Assembly (NCBI GenBank): GCA_037126765.1 | Contig: JBBCBC010000019.1 | Span: forward strand, 30,216,222 to 30,280,221 | Source of the DNA: Stenogyne calaminthoides | Taxonomy: Eukaryota; Streptophyta; Magnoliopsida; Lamiales; Lamiaceae | Reading direction: 5' to 3' | DNA: 64,000 nt | In this document: positions 11,505 through 23,459 of the stretch, one piece after another | Position numbering within the stretch: the stretch's first letter is position 1 | Layout of the letters: each line of letters opens with the position of its first letter | Made by a program: the position numbers and the translations under genes | Notes under the pieces: generated by a model | The model's input: only the letters and a program-made list of their open reading frames with translations | Databases searched by the model: none | Told to the model about the DNA's origin: nothing

Positions 11505-11640
11505 AGTCTCATGAGCACCAAGTGCACCGTACACTTTATATTGTATTTTAGAATTATATAATTTTTTATACTAAAATAAGTAATTTGTTTATATCGAATC
11601 ATGCAAAAAGTTGTATATTTCAATACAATAAAAAATAACA
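11505..11640. mobile_element. GTGCACC foldback element, partial
   Basis: It starts GTGAGTCTCATGAGCACC then GTGCACCGTACAC, like the copies at 15178 and 50151. The matching right half cannot be followed with confidence, so this is probably a half element. Confidence 0.45.
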
Positions 11641-12005
11641 CTCATGTGAATCGGATCTACACATGAACTCTATCATTATTATGTGCAAAAATTATTATTG
11701 TTATACATAAAAAATATCAAGCATTTTTTAAACAGTGATAATTTTTATGCTTAATAAATATAATTTTTATGCATAATTTTGATACTAAAAAAACTGAGTT
11801 CACGAAAACGGACTCACAAATTTTTTTATTTATAATAAAAATTTATTATAAAGTGCAACTCGCACCTGTATAGAAGAGTTAGCCATTAGTTAAATTGAAG
11901 ATTCCTTCAAAATTGGTTTAAATGGATTTCATATTTCCGTTTCCTTTTTCTATCTATCTATTATCGGTGGGTCACATGTTTATTCAGATATACCGTATAT
12001 TCATA

Positions 12006-12182
12006 GTGCATTTTAAAAACAGGTGGCTTGTTATATGGAGAAGTGCAAATTAATTATTTATACTGAATCGTGCAATTATTTTTTCATATTAATAATTGCA
12101 CACTTCAGTGTAAATAATTGTTGTACGATTCAACGTAAATAAGTTGCACTTTTTAGTATAACAAGTCGCACGTTTTTAAATG
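12006..12182. mobile_element. GTGCACC foldback element
   Basis: The palindromic arms contain TAGTGCATTTTAAAAACAGG on the left and AAGTCGCACGTTTTTAAATG on the right. They share TGCA.TTATTTA.ACTGAA.CGTGCAA words with the copies at 6723 and 50151. Confidence 0.65.
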
Positions 12183-12824
12183 GAATTTCATATTTTCGTT
12201 TCCTTTTTTTATCTATCTATTTAAATAACCCCACGGATTCCCTTTTCTTTTCCTTTTCAAACAATTGATTAATTTCCAGAGGACTTGTCAAATGATGTAT
12301 ATGTATACACACACGTGACACATATGAACAATTTTGTGAGTTTTTTTCCCAATTATATTTGTAGTTTAGAAATTACCTACAAATAAGTTTACCTATAAAT
12401 TATGTTTTCGTAGGCAAATTTACCTATGAATGATATGTTTAGTAATTTTTTTAAGCAAATCATAGAAAATCTTTACTATTTTAAGACAAAATTATTTTTG
12501 TTGAGAATTCCGTGGATATATTGAAATATTTACAAGACAATTGTCTATTTTCTTATCGTGCATTATTAGTCCGTTGAGTTTGTCCATTATTTATATTCAA
12601 TAGGACAATGACAACACTATGGTTCTAGGGTTAGCTATTTGCATATATATATTCTCATTTAAAAGTTGATGTGAGTTGTCTTGATTGAAATGAATGAAAA
12701 TATTATCCAAAATATAATGGAAATCGTCTTTCTTGCTATAGTTTTATTCACCATGTATACACACTTTTTTATCAATATTTATAACTATTTTCATCTATTA
12801 TAGATTATATACAGTTCTATACTA
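12183..12824. other. Intergenic DNA with a CACTA fragment
   Basis: About 12345-12560 resembles the interior of the CACTA element at 7889-8334 (TTTGTAGTTTAGAAATTACC, CGTAGGCAAATTTACCTATG) but lacks its termini. No gene is seen. Confidence 0.5.
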
Positions 12825-13036
12825 CTCTCTCCGTCCCTTAGCAACTTGCACACTTTCCTTTTTCGTCCGTCCCTTACCAATTTGCACACTTTAAAATGGC
12901 AAAGAATCTCACAATCTTCACCCTACAATCTCCACCCTCACAATCTCCACCCTTCATCCCCTTTGAAAAATCAACAAAACACACAAAAAGCCATTTTTTC
13001 TTAATATGTGTGCATGTTCCTCCGGGACGGAGGGAG
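12825..13036. mobile_element. Stowaway-like MITE
   Basis: CTCTCTCCGTCCCTTAGCAA on the left faces CTCCCTCCGTCCCGGAGGAA on the right, with TA on both sides. Interior CCGTCCC and CAATCTCCACCCT words are repeated. The plus-strand frame that starts inside it is not a gene. Confidence 0.8.
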
Positions 13037-13038
13037 TA

Positions 13039-14052
13039 TTATTTTCTAGGCACATGCACCGACTGCAAGCAAGCAGGAGGTTCTTTATTTTTTGCAGACA
13101 ACAAGTTTTACGGGTGCATCTTCTTAATTAGTCAGAAAATTCATGTATCCGACTATTAATATATGTTCAGTAGTGATATATATCTGTTTTGGGGACAAAA
13201 ATTCCCCGTCGGGGTCGGGGCCGGGAGAGGCATAAACCGGACCCGACCCGCCCCGTTGTCACTCCTAATTTATTGTCACATAAATGAATGTAATAAGTTT
13301 TAATTTTTTTTTAAAAAATATATGACACGTAAAATACAAAAAATAAACATATAATTAGTAAAAATGTCATATATATTGATAGTTCAAAATCTTTTCTACT
13401 CTTATTGGATTTTTTTTAATTAATTTATGACATATTTATCCTCCGGAAATGAAATAGAGCCCACCACACTCTATATTTGTGCATTCCCACCGCCTACGTG
13501 GCAATGCCACATAATAATCCTGATTTTTTTTTATTGTCATATATATTTTTTTAGATTTGATTTTATCCTTAAAATTTTATACTATAATATTTTATTTTCT
13601 AAATTTATAAATATATTCATCTCTTTTAAAATATTTTGCGATTTTTTTTATCTACTCTCGCATAATTTCAACGACCGACGACGTTTTTGAATTTGCAGGA
13701 GATAACCCTCTCGCTAGCGCTTCGATAAAAATTTATTTGAGAGAAGTGAACGAGTGTAAAGCTAAAGTGAGAAGTAATCATCTCTTTTGGTAGATACTGA
13801 TCGACGGCTTTGTGTAAGGCATATATTTTGTAATCCTTATTCATGACTTTTGAGTTTTGATAACTTGATTAATATTTATAATTTTCAAGCCTAGAAATCA
13901 ATGTCGGAATCGAAGAAGCCAACATGCATGACCCCACCTTTATATTCTTATATTTGAAGGAAACAACTCTAATTGATGGGAAGGATCAAATAAATTGTCT
14001 TTTTGAGCCTCTCTCTTTAAGCATGGGGCTGATTTGGGTTTTTTGGGTTAGA
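13039..14052. other. Intergenic DNA, no gene recognised
   Basis: About 13195-13262 is a GC-rich end of the hAT-like MITE family described at 14053 (GGGGCGGGTCGGGT words ending GTTGTCACTCCTAA on the plus strand). The open frames at 13427 and 13924 (plus) show no recognisable domain. Confidence 0.55.
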
Positions 14053-14493
14053 TTGAGATGGCAATGGGTCGGGCCAGGTCGGGTATTTAGATACTCAAAT
14101 TCATCCCACTCTTTAAACGGGGTGGGGCGGGTTTGACTTCGGGGCACCGGACGAGGCCATATTAAATGTCTTTTTATATTTTATTTTTTTTACAATTTAA
14201 AATGTTAATATCAATAGATAATTTTAATTGAAATAACATATTATATTTCATATAGACCTAAAAAATGTCTATAAATTTGAATTGTTCTTATTTACATATT
14301 AATAAATATGAAAAAATATAAAAATATATTATATTTGTATATATTATATAACATATATTTTAATTTTTAATATATAAAACGGGACGCGGGTCCCGAGTAA
14401 TACCCAAATCCGCCCCATTTCATTACGGGTCCGGGGCAATTTTGACCCAAACAGTGTGGGTCGGGGCGGGCAGGGGTGATATTGTCATCCCTA
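14053..14493. mobile_element. hAT-like MITE with GC-rich ends
   Basis: Left end TTGAGATGGCAATGGGTCGG and right end (inverse) TAGGGATGACAATATCACCC are imperfect TIRs. The flanks GGGTTAGA (14045-14052) and GGGTCAGA (14494-14501) agree at 7 of 8, a hAT-size target duplication. The middle is very AT-rich while both ends are rich in CGGG. Confidence 0.75.
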
Positions 14494-15177
14494 GGGTCAG
14501 AGGGCATTTCAGGGTAACACTCATTTTGTGATCCACTGCTTTCGGCGTACCGCACCCGCCAATCCCGTCTTCTTCTGCACATGCACCCAATTTGATCTTC
14601 AAAACGGAAACTGAAACAGTGATTTCTTCTTTGATTCGGAGCTCTTCAAAGAAGTTGCGTTTTGGCATTGTAGCGTTTCTTTCTCGATAAGAGATTTTGG
14701 TGGATAATTCCGTCATGGAAAACTGCTTGAAATTTGTGTAAAATTGGGGAATTTGATATTTTTATTAAGGAAAGTTAATCTACAAATATTTTAATTTTAT
14801 CATTAAAAATATGTAATAATTTAATTATTTGGACAAAAATATATTTTCAATAAAAATATTTGTCTTTAAATAAACACAAATCGCTCGCCTATATTCCCTC
14901 CCATTCAAATTAAATACTACTATCATTCTAGTTTTTTAAATTATTTGCATAATACATGTCGTTTTGATATTTTATCCTCTCATATATATTTTTTAATTTT
15001 CTAAAAATATATTGTGTGAATAATTTTTTCACTTAATAATAATTATTATTAAATTAATTAATTTTAACCCAAAGTTTATTCTTAATCTTTTTAAAAATTT
15101 CAGACATAAGGAAAGACTTGTGCCGGTAATTCTTTTGAAATCAAACAAAACAAGGCCTGTGTATTTTTATTTTTTTT
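14494..15177. other. Intergenic DNA, partial duplicate of 0.58-1.6 kb
   Basis: The minus-strand open frame 14423-14716 overlaps the hAT-like MITE and shows no domain I recognise. From about 14896 a one-ended Stowaway copy and then the FKBP-like 5' flank appear, matching 580 onward and 1540 onward in order. Confidence 0.45.
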
Positions 15178-15808
15178 GAGTGAGTCTCATTTGCATCCAG
15201 ATGCACCATGAATTCGTTGTATTTTATAATCGTGCAACGTTTTATATTGAAACATATAACTTATTTACACTCATATTAATAATTACATGGTTCAGTCAAT
15301 GTTTTTAAAATCGAATCAGACCGATTGGTCCGACCGGGTTAACCGGGAACTGGTCAAGGTGTTGGTCCGGTTATTAACATACTACGAGTTTGAATAAAAT
15401 CGGTATGAACCGGCCGAAAACCAGATTGAACCGGTAGACCGACAAACCACTAGACCCAGTTTTAAAAAAATGAAAGAAAGGAGAAGTATCTTGCGCCAGC
15501 CATCTCATCTCTGAATCACTGGCAAGATGGGAAAACTAACGTCACGTTAGTTGGCCGTGGATGATAATTTGTTGATGATGATTTATCAGATGAATAAAAA
15601 GTAGAAAAGAGGGTGAACAAGCCGTCGAATTTGGGGAAGATGAAGCCTTGAAAAAAGAAGAAATTGAGAGGAGACTTACATCGATAAATGACTAATAATA
15701 AATTTGAATTGGTCAATCGCACGATTTAAGGATGTGAATATTTTTAGTTTTTTTACTAAATAGAGATCTGTTCAATAACATAATGGTAAAAGTTACAATT
15801 AAGGAGCA

Positions 15809-16134
15809 AGTGTGGATAACTCAAGTGGTTAGAGCTCCACCACTCGAGACCTTGAGGTTCGGGTTCGAGACATGGAGAGAGAATATTTATTCTCTTTTGT
15901 GGTGGTCCCCCTCTTGTGGGGTGGTGGTCCCCCTCTTGTTGGGTTGCGGTTTCAATTGCGGTGCGGTTGCGGTTCCAAGTTAAAGTTTCGGGTGGTCCCC
16001 CTCTTGTGGTGATTGTGGTTTCGGTCTACAGCGAGATGAAATGATGTTGTCATGTCCTATTAGTAGAAGGAATTATTGTAATTAATTATGTTAGGAAACT
16101 ATTGTAATTGATTACTTTTTTTTTTAAAAAAAGC
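15809..16134 (+). mobile_element. tRNA-derived SINE
   Basis: It begins with tRNA-like promoter boxes: an A-box region AACTCAAGTGGTTAGAGC and a B box GGGTTCGAGAC. Copies of GGTGGTCCCCCTCTTG follow, and it ends in a T/A-rich tail. A perfect 15-bp target duplication TACAATTAAGGAGCA flanks it (15794-15808 and 16135-16149), the size expected of LINE-driven insertion. Confidence 0.85.
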
Positions 16135-16199
16135 TACAATTAAGGAGCAGATTACAATTAAATAATAAATTAGAATCTTTTATGAGATTTTACTAATTA

Positions 16200-18091
16200 C
16201 TCACTCCGTCCCATTTAAACTTGCACACTTACTTTTTTATCGTGTTTTAGCGAGCGAGTTATTTATTAGTATTTGAAATGATAAAGTAACTTTTAAAGGG
16301 GGATATGATAGATCTATCTCTCTTCTATTATATGTCTTTTTAAAAATTACTTCATCATTTCAAATACTAATAAAAAACTCGCTCGCTAAAACACGAGAAA
16401 ACAGTAAATGTGAAGCTTCAAATGGGATGGAGGTGTTAGTGTTAGTGTCATAGAGACAATCCTTTAGAAGAACATAATATTCAGATAATATTCAGTATTG
16501 GTTTAATATTATTGTTTGATTAATATTAAATGTATGGCGTTACACTCATTAGAATATTATGTTTGATTGTTTGCATTTATTCTTATATGTGTTCCCTTGA
16601 GTCACTGTTGTCATTGAGTGAGTGAGAACTCAGATGACTTAAGCATGATTCTTAAATAGCCTCAATCGAGGATCATCAAGAAAGGGATATTGATGATGCA
16701 ATGGAGATTGGTGTGCGATCTGCATCATACTCTTAGAGAGTGTAGTAAGATCTCACTTACTACGAGATACTAGGTATCTCATGATGGATGCACAAATACC
16801 TTAGAGGGTATTGATATACCCATCCGAGTAACCGTTTGATGTGGTTCCACTATATGTGTCTACGGGTGTCTCGGTTAGTGGGAGTGATGCGATACTCCTT
16901 TGACTTGAGGTCAATACGCACGACATGTATAGAGTGGTGAACTTTGATCATGATCAATGCTTGCACCCTTCCATGCGTAGATACGGCTTAGATTGGGTTC
17001 ATCACGAAGTGCATGTGCGTGGTAGTTGAGCCAAGAAAATGATTCATTCCTCAAAGTGGATTTAGAGAGAATACTCATCTTCTCATCATAATTGGATCGA
17101 AGTCATTGTCCAATGCACATCAACTTAGACTTTGTGACTAAGTGTGACAATAATGATCAATTAGTGATTTGAGATAAATTGATTAAGTTATTTGAATAGA
17201 CACTTCATCATGTTCAAGACTAATCGAGTATTCGTGACTGAAAGGAGGAAATCACAATTTCCCACGTTTCAGTTACAGGTAGTTGCATGTTTCTCGCAAC
17301 GTACCTCATATATTGAGAATGTCTTATTTATTGACTAGGATTCAATTAAGACCGTTAGTTTGACTAATCGCTCAGTATATGAGGGCATATGGATAACACA
17401 ACAAGTAGTTCTCTTTTATGGATTATAGTTGGTTGATTAAATGTTAAATTGGATTTAATATTTAATTTATGGAGAAGTAATTAATAATAGATTAATTTGG
17501 AATTAATTATTATTATTATTTAATATTTAATTAAATTGGATTTAATTAAATAAAAATTCCCAATAATTATATTTGGAATATAATTGTAGGATTTAATGCA
17601 TATGAAAATAAATCGTAGAGATTTTCATATAAGACATTTAAATCCGTAGAGATTTATATTTAGGGAATTAAATTAAAAGAAATTAATTTAATTCAAGATT
17701 AGGGATTTTATTTCCCTAATTGGGCTAGCTTAGGGTTTAAACTGGGTCTCCCTATATATACAACCTCTAGGGAATTCACAAACAACGTTACTTCATATTT
17801 TCTCCATAAGATCTAGAGTTTGGATTTTCCTAGCAAGTCTGTCTCGGGATTCAACGCTGGCAAATCCGTGCAAGTCTATAATCGGGGATTACGTGGATAC
17901 CGTAGTAGAGAAATTTGCGCTCAACCTACTGTAAGATTTCTTCGTTATGATTATTGTAATTTGTATGCAATTAAATTGTTCTGTGTTGGTTTCCGATCAA
18001 AAAAAAAAATTGTTCTGTGTTGGTAAACCTTTATTTCCGCTGCGCATATGATTACGTGTTTTGCGTGCCTCTATTTTCCAACAGGAGGGAG
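16200..18091. mobile_element. Stowaway MITE split by a solo LTR
   Basis: The left TIR CTCACTCCGTCCCATTTAAA and the right TIR (inverse) CTCCCTCCATCCCATTTGAA become adjacent in a palindromic element once the LTR at 16434-18083 is removed. TA flanks both ends (16198-16199 and 18092-18093). The arms contain GAGCGAGTT/AACTCGCTC. Confidence 0.85.
16434..18083 (+). mobile_element. Solo LTR of an LTR retrotransposon
   Basis: This 1650-bp block starts TGTTAG and ends CCAACA. A perfect 5-bp duplication GGAGG flanks it (16429-16433 and 18084-18088), with no internal coding region. A TATA-like run CCTATATATA at 17751-17760 sits where an LTR promoter would, so the parent element was on the plus strand. 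The body was presumably lost by LTR-LTR recombination. It is not the same LTR as the copia element at 21734. Confidence 0.85.
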
Positions 18092-18442
18092 TATAAGATA
18101 TATATATATATATATTAATTGAAATGCAAGTCATTCGGGTTTTTTAGAACGGTTCAACCGGTAAAATTAATGACCCAATTCAATTCATCATCCGATTCGA
18201 TGGCCGGTCCAGGTTTAAAAATATTGGGATCAGTATTATAAATTGCACGATTCTAAAATAATTATGAATACACGGTGCAATTGAAATTGAAAGCATACAA
18301 GACTTAATTAGCCTTCTTTTTAACGTAGTAATTAATTAAGGTAAGCACGTGCATTAGAAATATGATTATAACGTTTACACGCCTATCACTCTACCAGAAA
18401 TTCAATTCGAAAAATCGAAAACTTAAACCCTAAAGAGTGGAA

Positions 18443-18686
18443 ATGGGAGTGACGAAGGAGTTGGTGAAATCTGGTACCGGCCCCTACCCCGTGTCGGTCA
18501 ACATGATACTTTTTACCCACCGTTTTGGGTAAAAATGGGGATCCTACAAATAAGTTATGGAGGTAAACTTGTTTCTATAATCCCAATTTTTCATGGATTA
18601 AATCTGAATGTTTTACTTGGGCAACAGCACCAGGGATCAGGATCAGCCGTTGGCTATGAGACTCGGCAAAGAAGATTATGTTCCAG
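18443..18686 (+). pseudogene. FKBP12-like gene fragment, copy 2 (two exons)
   Basis: Exon 1 is 18443-18562 and exon 2 is 18628-18686, separated by a GT-AG intron of 65 bp. The translation begins MGVTKELVKSGTGPYPVSVN, then in a shifted frame FGKNGDPTNKLW. Exon 2 gives STRDQDQPLAMRLGKEDYVP, the counterpart of the FKBP12 block between the W-S-T-K-D motif and the V-I-K-G-W-D-E-G motif. FKBP12 proteins are peptidyl-prolyl isomerases that bind rapamycin and FK506. One extra base near 18530 breaks the frame. The C-terminal half of the domain is absent from the following 500 bp. It is a second copy of the block at 1725, with more of the gene kept. The CACTA transposase frame starts about 530 bp downstream. 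Confidence 0.65.
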
Positions 18687-19214
18687 GTAATTTTACCAAA
18701 TGCATTTTGTTTTGCGTTTCTGGTCTTGTATATTTCCCCCCTTTTCTGCATTTCTAGATGTATTATTGCTCTGTGATAGATTTACAATTAATTAGTATTA
18801 GTTGATATATTGTTTAGTATGTATTTTAATCGTTAATTAGTATTAGTTTGTTTTATTGTTAATTACTATTAATTATTTAGTATTAGTTGGTTCATTATTT
18901 AGTATTATTATTAGTAATTTAGCTTAACATGTATTTAATATAACTAGTTTTGGTGTTAAAGAATATATCTTAATTACGTTGGAGTGGAGAGATCGATGTT
19001 GGTGAATATTTGTTGGTTATTGGTTGTTGTAGAAGATGTGCGTTCCGACTTAATTAATTTTAATTGATTAAGTCGGAAATGGATGCACGTAGGATCATGA
19101 TTAATTGGGGAATATGATAAAATAAAATGAAACTCTACCGAAATTTTTAGGAAATATTAATTATTAATTAGGCTTTTGAATATTAATTAATTCGTAAATG
19201 TGAAACAGATTGAT
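18687..19214. other. AT-rich DNA between the FKBP-like fragment and the CACTA transposase
   Basis: Repeated words such as TTAGTATTAGTT and TTAATTA occur, and there is a near palindrome around 19031-19080 with TTAATTAATT. No CACTA terminus was found here, so the left end of the CACTA element is lost or diverged. Confidence 0.5.
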
Positions 19215-21733
19215 ATGGATTATTTTGGCCGTTTACGTTGGATGTATGGTCCAAGATCGATTAATGGCATGATGTCTTCCGAATTTTACAATGGACTAGA
19301 ATCATCTATAGATTTCGCCACTAGTAATCCGAATTGGATGAATCAGGGAAAGATTAGGTGTCCCTGCAACAAATTTAGATGTCAGAATAAGATGTTTCAT
19401 TCATCTGATGACGTGAAAGGTCATTTGTATAGAAATTGGTTCATGCCCAATTATTGCAGGGGTCAACACAATGATCAACCATCTACGTCAAATTCACATG
19501 GGCCGGTTTACGAGACATCTGGATCTACCTCGTATCACGATATGATGACGGACTTAACCTCTGGTCCCCACTTAAATGTGGATGATGAGCCCCCTAATGA
19601 AGAATCTCCTAATGAGCATGCTGCACATTTTTATAACATGCTTCGTGCAGCGAATCAGGATATAATGTCTGGTTGCGAATCGCACTTACAGTTGTCATAT
19701 AATGCCCTATTGCTGAACATTAAAACTGAAAACAGACTGTCTAAAAGGGGCTATAATCAAATGGTTGATGCGATTCGTATTCTTTGTCCAAATAGTCTGG
19801 TGCCCAAGAAATTTTCTGATAGCAAACAATTGATGAGTGAGATGGGTCTTCCAGTGGATAGGATCCATTGTTGTTCACATAACTACATGTTATATTAGGG
19901 TGCAGACGGCGAACTTGAAAATTGTAAGTTTCGCCAACAGCCACGGTTCAAACCTGCTAGACGTGACATGAATGGTCGACTGAAAAAGAACTGTCCTTTT
20001 AAGAAGATGTTCTATTTTCCTATCATTCCTCGACTGCAAAGATTGTATCAGTCAAATGCTACTGCGAAGGATATGACATGGCATGCACGTTGCTCTAATG
20101 ACCACTCTGGTGTTATGCGTCACCATGCAGACTCACAGGCTTGGAAACACTTTGACCAGTCGCATCCTGAATTTGCTTCAAAAATTCGGAACGTGAGGTT
20201 GGGCTTGAGCACTGATGGTTTTCAACCGTTAGGGGCGCACCGGAAATAATATTCATCATGGCCTGTGATAGTGACATCGTACAATCTACCCCCATGGTTG
20301 TGCATGAAGGATCAGTTCATGTTTCTTTGAATTCTGGTGCCTGGTCCAACAAACCCAAAGGATAAATTGGACGTATTTTTGCAACCACTGAATCCGTGAT
20401 TTGCAATTTTTATGGGAACAAGGAGTGGTAACGTATGATGTTGCTACAAAGCAGAATTTTTCGATGCGAGCTGCACTAATCTGGACCATCAGTGACTTTC
20501 CAGCCTACTCGATGTTGTCTGGATGGAGCACAGCTGGAAGGCTTGCTTGTCCACACTGTGCAGATTACACTGAAGCTTTCAGTCTGAGGGTCAGTAACAA
20601 GCAGTCGTGGTTTGACAACCATCGTAAGTTCTTAGGTAGACTTCATCCATACCGAAGGAACAATAATGCATTCAGAAAGAATGTAGTAGTTGATGATGAT
20701 CCACCTCTCATCCTTACAGGTAATCAGCTCCTCGAGCAAATTGATTGGATTGGATTGATGAAAGTAACAGAGTTGGGTGCTGATGCTCACAACAAAGGTT
20801 TACAATGTGGTTGGAAGAAGAAAAATGTTTTCTGGGATTCGCCGTATTGGAGCTCCTTGTTGATCAGACACAATTTGGATGTGATGCACATCGAAAAAAA
20901 TGTGTTTGATAATCTGTTCTACACGGTGATGAATGTCGAAGGGAAAACAAAGGACACAACTAAATCCAGGGATGAACTTAATGAATATTGTCGTCGACCC
21001 TCATTGCAGAAATGTCCACGTACAGGAAAGTACCCCAAAGCTTCTTATTCCCTTGATAAAAAACATAAAGATATGATCTGCAAATAGATAGATGAGTTGA
21101 AATTTTCCGATAACTATGTGTCCAACTTGTCTCGATGCGTAGATTGGAAAAAATTGAAGATGTTTGGGATGAAGAGTCATGATTGTCACGTGTTTATGCA
21201 GATACTACTCCCAATTACTTTCCATGAGATTCTGCCAGCTAAGGTTTGACAAGCTATCACTGAAATTAGCTTGTTCTTCAGGGAGTTAACATCGAGGACC
21301 ATTACTGTGAAAAACATGACTCGATTGGACAATGATATCCTAGTGATCTTGTGCAAGTTGGAACGAATATTTTCACCCAGCTTCTTTAATTCGATGGAGC
21401 ATCTACTTGTCCATCTTGCATATGAAGCAAAAATTGCTGGTCCAGTACAATATAGATGGATGTTTGAGAGGTAATCTATTTTACTCATTTTAACTATTTG
21501 ATAATTTATTTAATTAGATAATTCAACTCACCCATTCAATCGAATTAGGTATCTGCACAACTTAAAGTTAAGTGTGGGTAACAAAGCACATGTGGAAGCT
21601 TCAATTGTGAATGCTTATTTAACAAAAGAAGCATCAATGTTTTGTTCCCATTATTTTGAGGAGCATGTGCTGACGAGGCGACACAATGTACCTCGCAATG
21701 TACCTCGTGAAGAATCCCCATCAGTGACAGGTA
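19215..21733 (+). pseudogene. CACTA (En/Spm) tnp2-type transposase, 5' part, decayed
   Basis: The translation carries the transposase-associated N-terminal domain (MDYFGRLRWMYGPRS, CPCNKFRCQNK, VKGHLYRNWFMPNY). The tnp2 transposase domain follows: CPFKKMFYFPIIPRLQRLYQ, DSQAWKHFDQSHPEFA, RNVRLGLSTDGFQP, YNLPPWLCMK, RAALIWTISDFPAYSMLSGW, LACPHC, and the H-N-L-D-V-M-H-I-E-K-N block. These are hallmarks of CACTA transposases, which cut and paste the element using a DDE-type domain. In-frame stops (near 19898, 20247, 20327, 21085 and 21247) and frame changes show it is dead. A GT at about 21473 and an AG at about 21549 mark an intron. The last exon is cut at 21733 by the copia LTR and resumes at 45419. 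Confidence 0.85.
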
Positions 21734-23439
21734 TGTTGGGAAATATGGGGTGCCCGGATCTATTCGAGATGAATTTAAATACATATTTAAATTAATCAAT
21801 TAATTACTAACATGAATTAATCCTAAATCAATTCAAATAATAATTAAACAAACAATTAAGCAACATGCATGCACGAAATCCACGTAAATCCTAAGCATGC
21901 GGAATCTAGGAGTTACGAGATTACATACCTGTCGTAGAGACAACAGTTGAGACGATGGATCAACCCAAAGTGTCTTCTAAAATATATCCCACGTCCACGA
22001 ACGTAATACAGTGGGAGGATTCTCAACGAACGATTTTAACAAATGAGAAAATAAAATTATTTGTCACCACCTTTGTGGATTTCTAATTTTTCCAACACAT
22101 GGAATTGCATTGGGGGTGAAACATTCATCCCCTATTTATAGACAGGGGGGCGAAAATTTGACCTAGTTGGGTCATTGGAAAATTTCCTTGCTTCTTCCTC
22201 AAAAAACAATCTTGAATATATCCAATATATTCTATTTCCCAAAATATCTCCCAATAAAATCTCCTCCTCCTTTATTGCTCATTATTTTCGAAAATTACAC
22301 ATAAGTAGGGAAGTAATAAGATCTTTTTCATTTCTTGCATTTATGGAATAAACTTGTATCTCAAGAATACTTATTCCATAAAATCTTTCCAAGAAAATCA
22401 AGAAAAAATCTTTTTCTCTCTCCTACCCAATTTTTCAAAAATATTCATGGAAAAATAGGCAAAATATTTTCTTCTCCTTTTCATTAATTGGACTTTAATT
22501 TGGGCTATTTGAGGGGACTTTAGGAGAATTAAGATTGGACCTCCAATGGGCTATGAAACTTTAATATTAAGCCAAATATTATTCAAGCCCATTAATATTA
22601 ATTTATTCCACTATAAAATTAATATTGAACTATTCATCTTAACCCATATTACGACTTCACAATAATATGGCTCCCTTTCATTATTTTTCGTGTTTAAGAT
22701 TGTCTTAGTCCACTAATTAATTAAGCCACTGAACAGGCTTTATATTAATTAATATATTTGTCCTTGGAGTAAAGACAGCTCAACATTATTATCCATACCG
22801 GAAATAAATTTCCACTTGCAAGATTTGGTATGATAAAGATTTTAACCCCACCAAGGGGACAAATCAAGCAAGTCATACTTGCACACGATTCTCCGTATTA
22901 AATCTTAACAATCGTCATGTAATTAATAATATTGCCCAAGATATAAGGTATCGAATCGTGTTGATTCTCTTCCCATCACAAGTCAAAGCAATAGTTATTA
23001 ATTTCACACGATCCTATTTAACGGACAGAGATTAAGAAATAACGAACCACTAAGGTCTAATTCTTGTATATTAAGTATCGAAGAATTTATCCTCTTGTAG
23101 GTCCTATTCAGCGCATCATAATGCACTAGTGTAATCTCTTGGTCAAGACAAGTCAATCTGAGTCTTACACTTCAACCTTTCATGATGGATTGTTCATTTT
23201 CAATCGGGTTGTGAATTTTTACTTAATTACAACTGTTAATTTGATCTTCTATGATATGATATCACTAAATTAACTACAATATAATACGTACTTACTTATT
23301 GAACAGGTTTGCAACAAATATATATAACATTCATTCATATTTAATGCAACAGTGATTAATAATTTATTTCAGTAAATAAATAAGAAATTCAGTTTTGTTA
23401 TACAAAGTAAAAAGCATACTTTCCAGTATAACCCCAACA
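21734..23439 (-). repeat. Copia 3' LTR (left)
   Basis: It starts TGTTGGGAAATATGGGG and ends ATAACCCCAACA in plus-strand reading. A TATA-like box is present on the minus strand at 22132-22140 (TATAAATAG). Directly inside, the minus strand gives AAGTGGGAGAT, a polypurine tract expected just upstream of a 3' LTR. Confidence 0.9.
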
Positions 23440-23459
23440 ATCTCCCACTTATACTCAAA

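Larger units (their letters stand above)
15297..18226. mobile_element. Non-autonomous hAT element, hosting a SINE and a Stowaway
   Basis: The left end is CAATGTTTTTAAAATCGAAT and the right end (inverse) is CAATATTTTTAAACCTGGAC. The 8-bp flanks GGTTCAGT (15289-15296) and GGATCAGT (18227-18234) match at 7 of 8. The subterminal regions are rich in CCGGTTGAACCGGT-like words. With nested insertions removed it is about 0.7 kb, close to the 808-bp relative at 51657-52464. Confidence 0.8.
15178..18302. mobile_element. GTGCACC foldback element split by nested insertions
   Basis: The left half is 15178-15288 (GAGTGAGTCTCATTTGCATC, CAGATGCACC, CGTGCAACGTTTTATATTGA). The right half is 18235-18302 (AATTGCACGATTCTAAAAT, CACGGTGCA, GCATACAAGAC). 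Together they match the intact copy at 50151-50372. The gap holds a hAT element and everything inside it. The surrounding FKBP-like flank is continuous in copy 1 near 1610-1640, which acts as an empty site. Confidence 0.65.

Noticed and set aside
11258..11641. Minus-strand 127-residue open frame
   Set aside because: It is built on the AT microsatellite (Ile-Tyr repeats) and a MITE.
14367..14716. Minus-strand open frames near 14.4-14.7 kb
   Set aside because: They overlap the GC-rich end of a hAT-like MITE; no domain and no splice support, although 14.55-14.72 kb could hide a small fragment.
15811..15885. tRNA gene
   Set aside because: The pol III boxes belong to a SINE with a body, tail and 15-bp target duplication.
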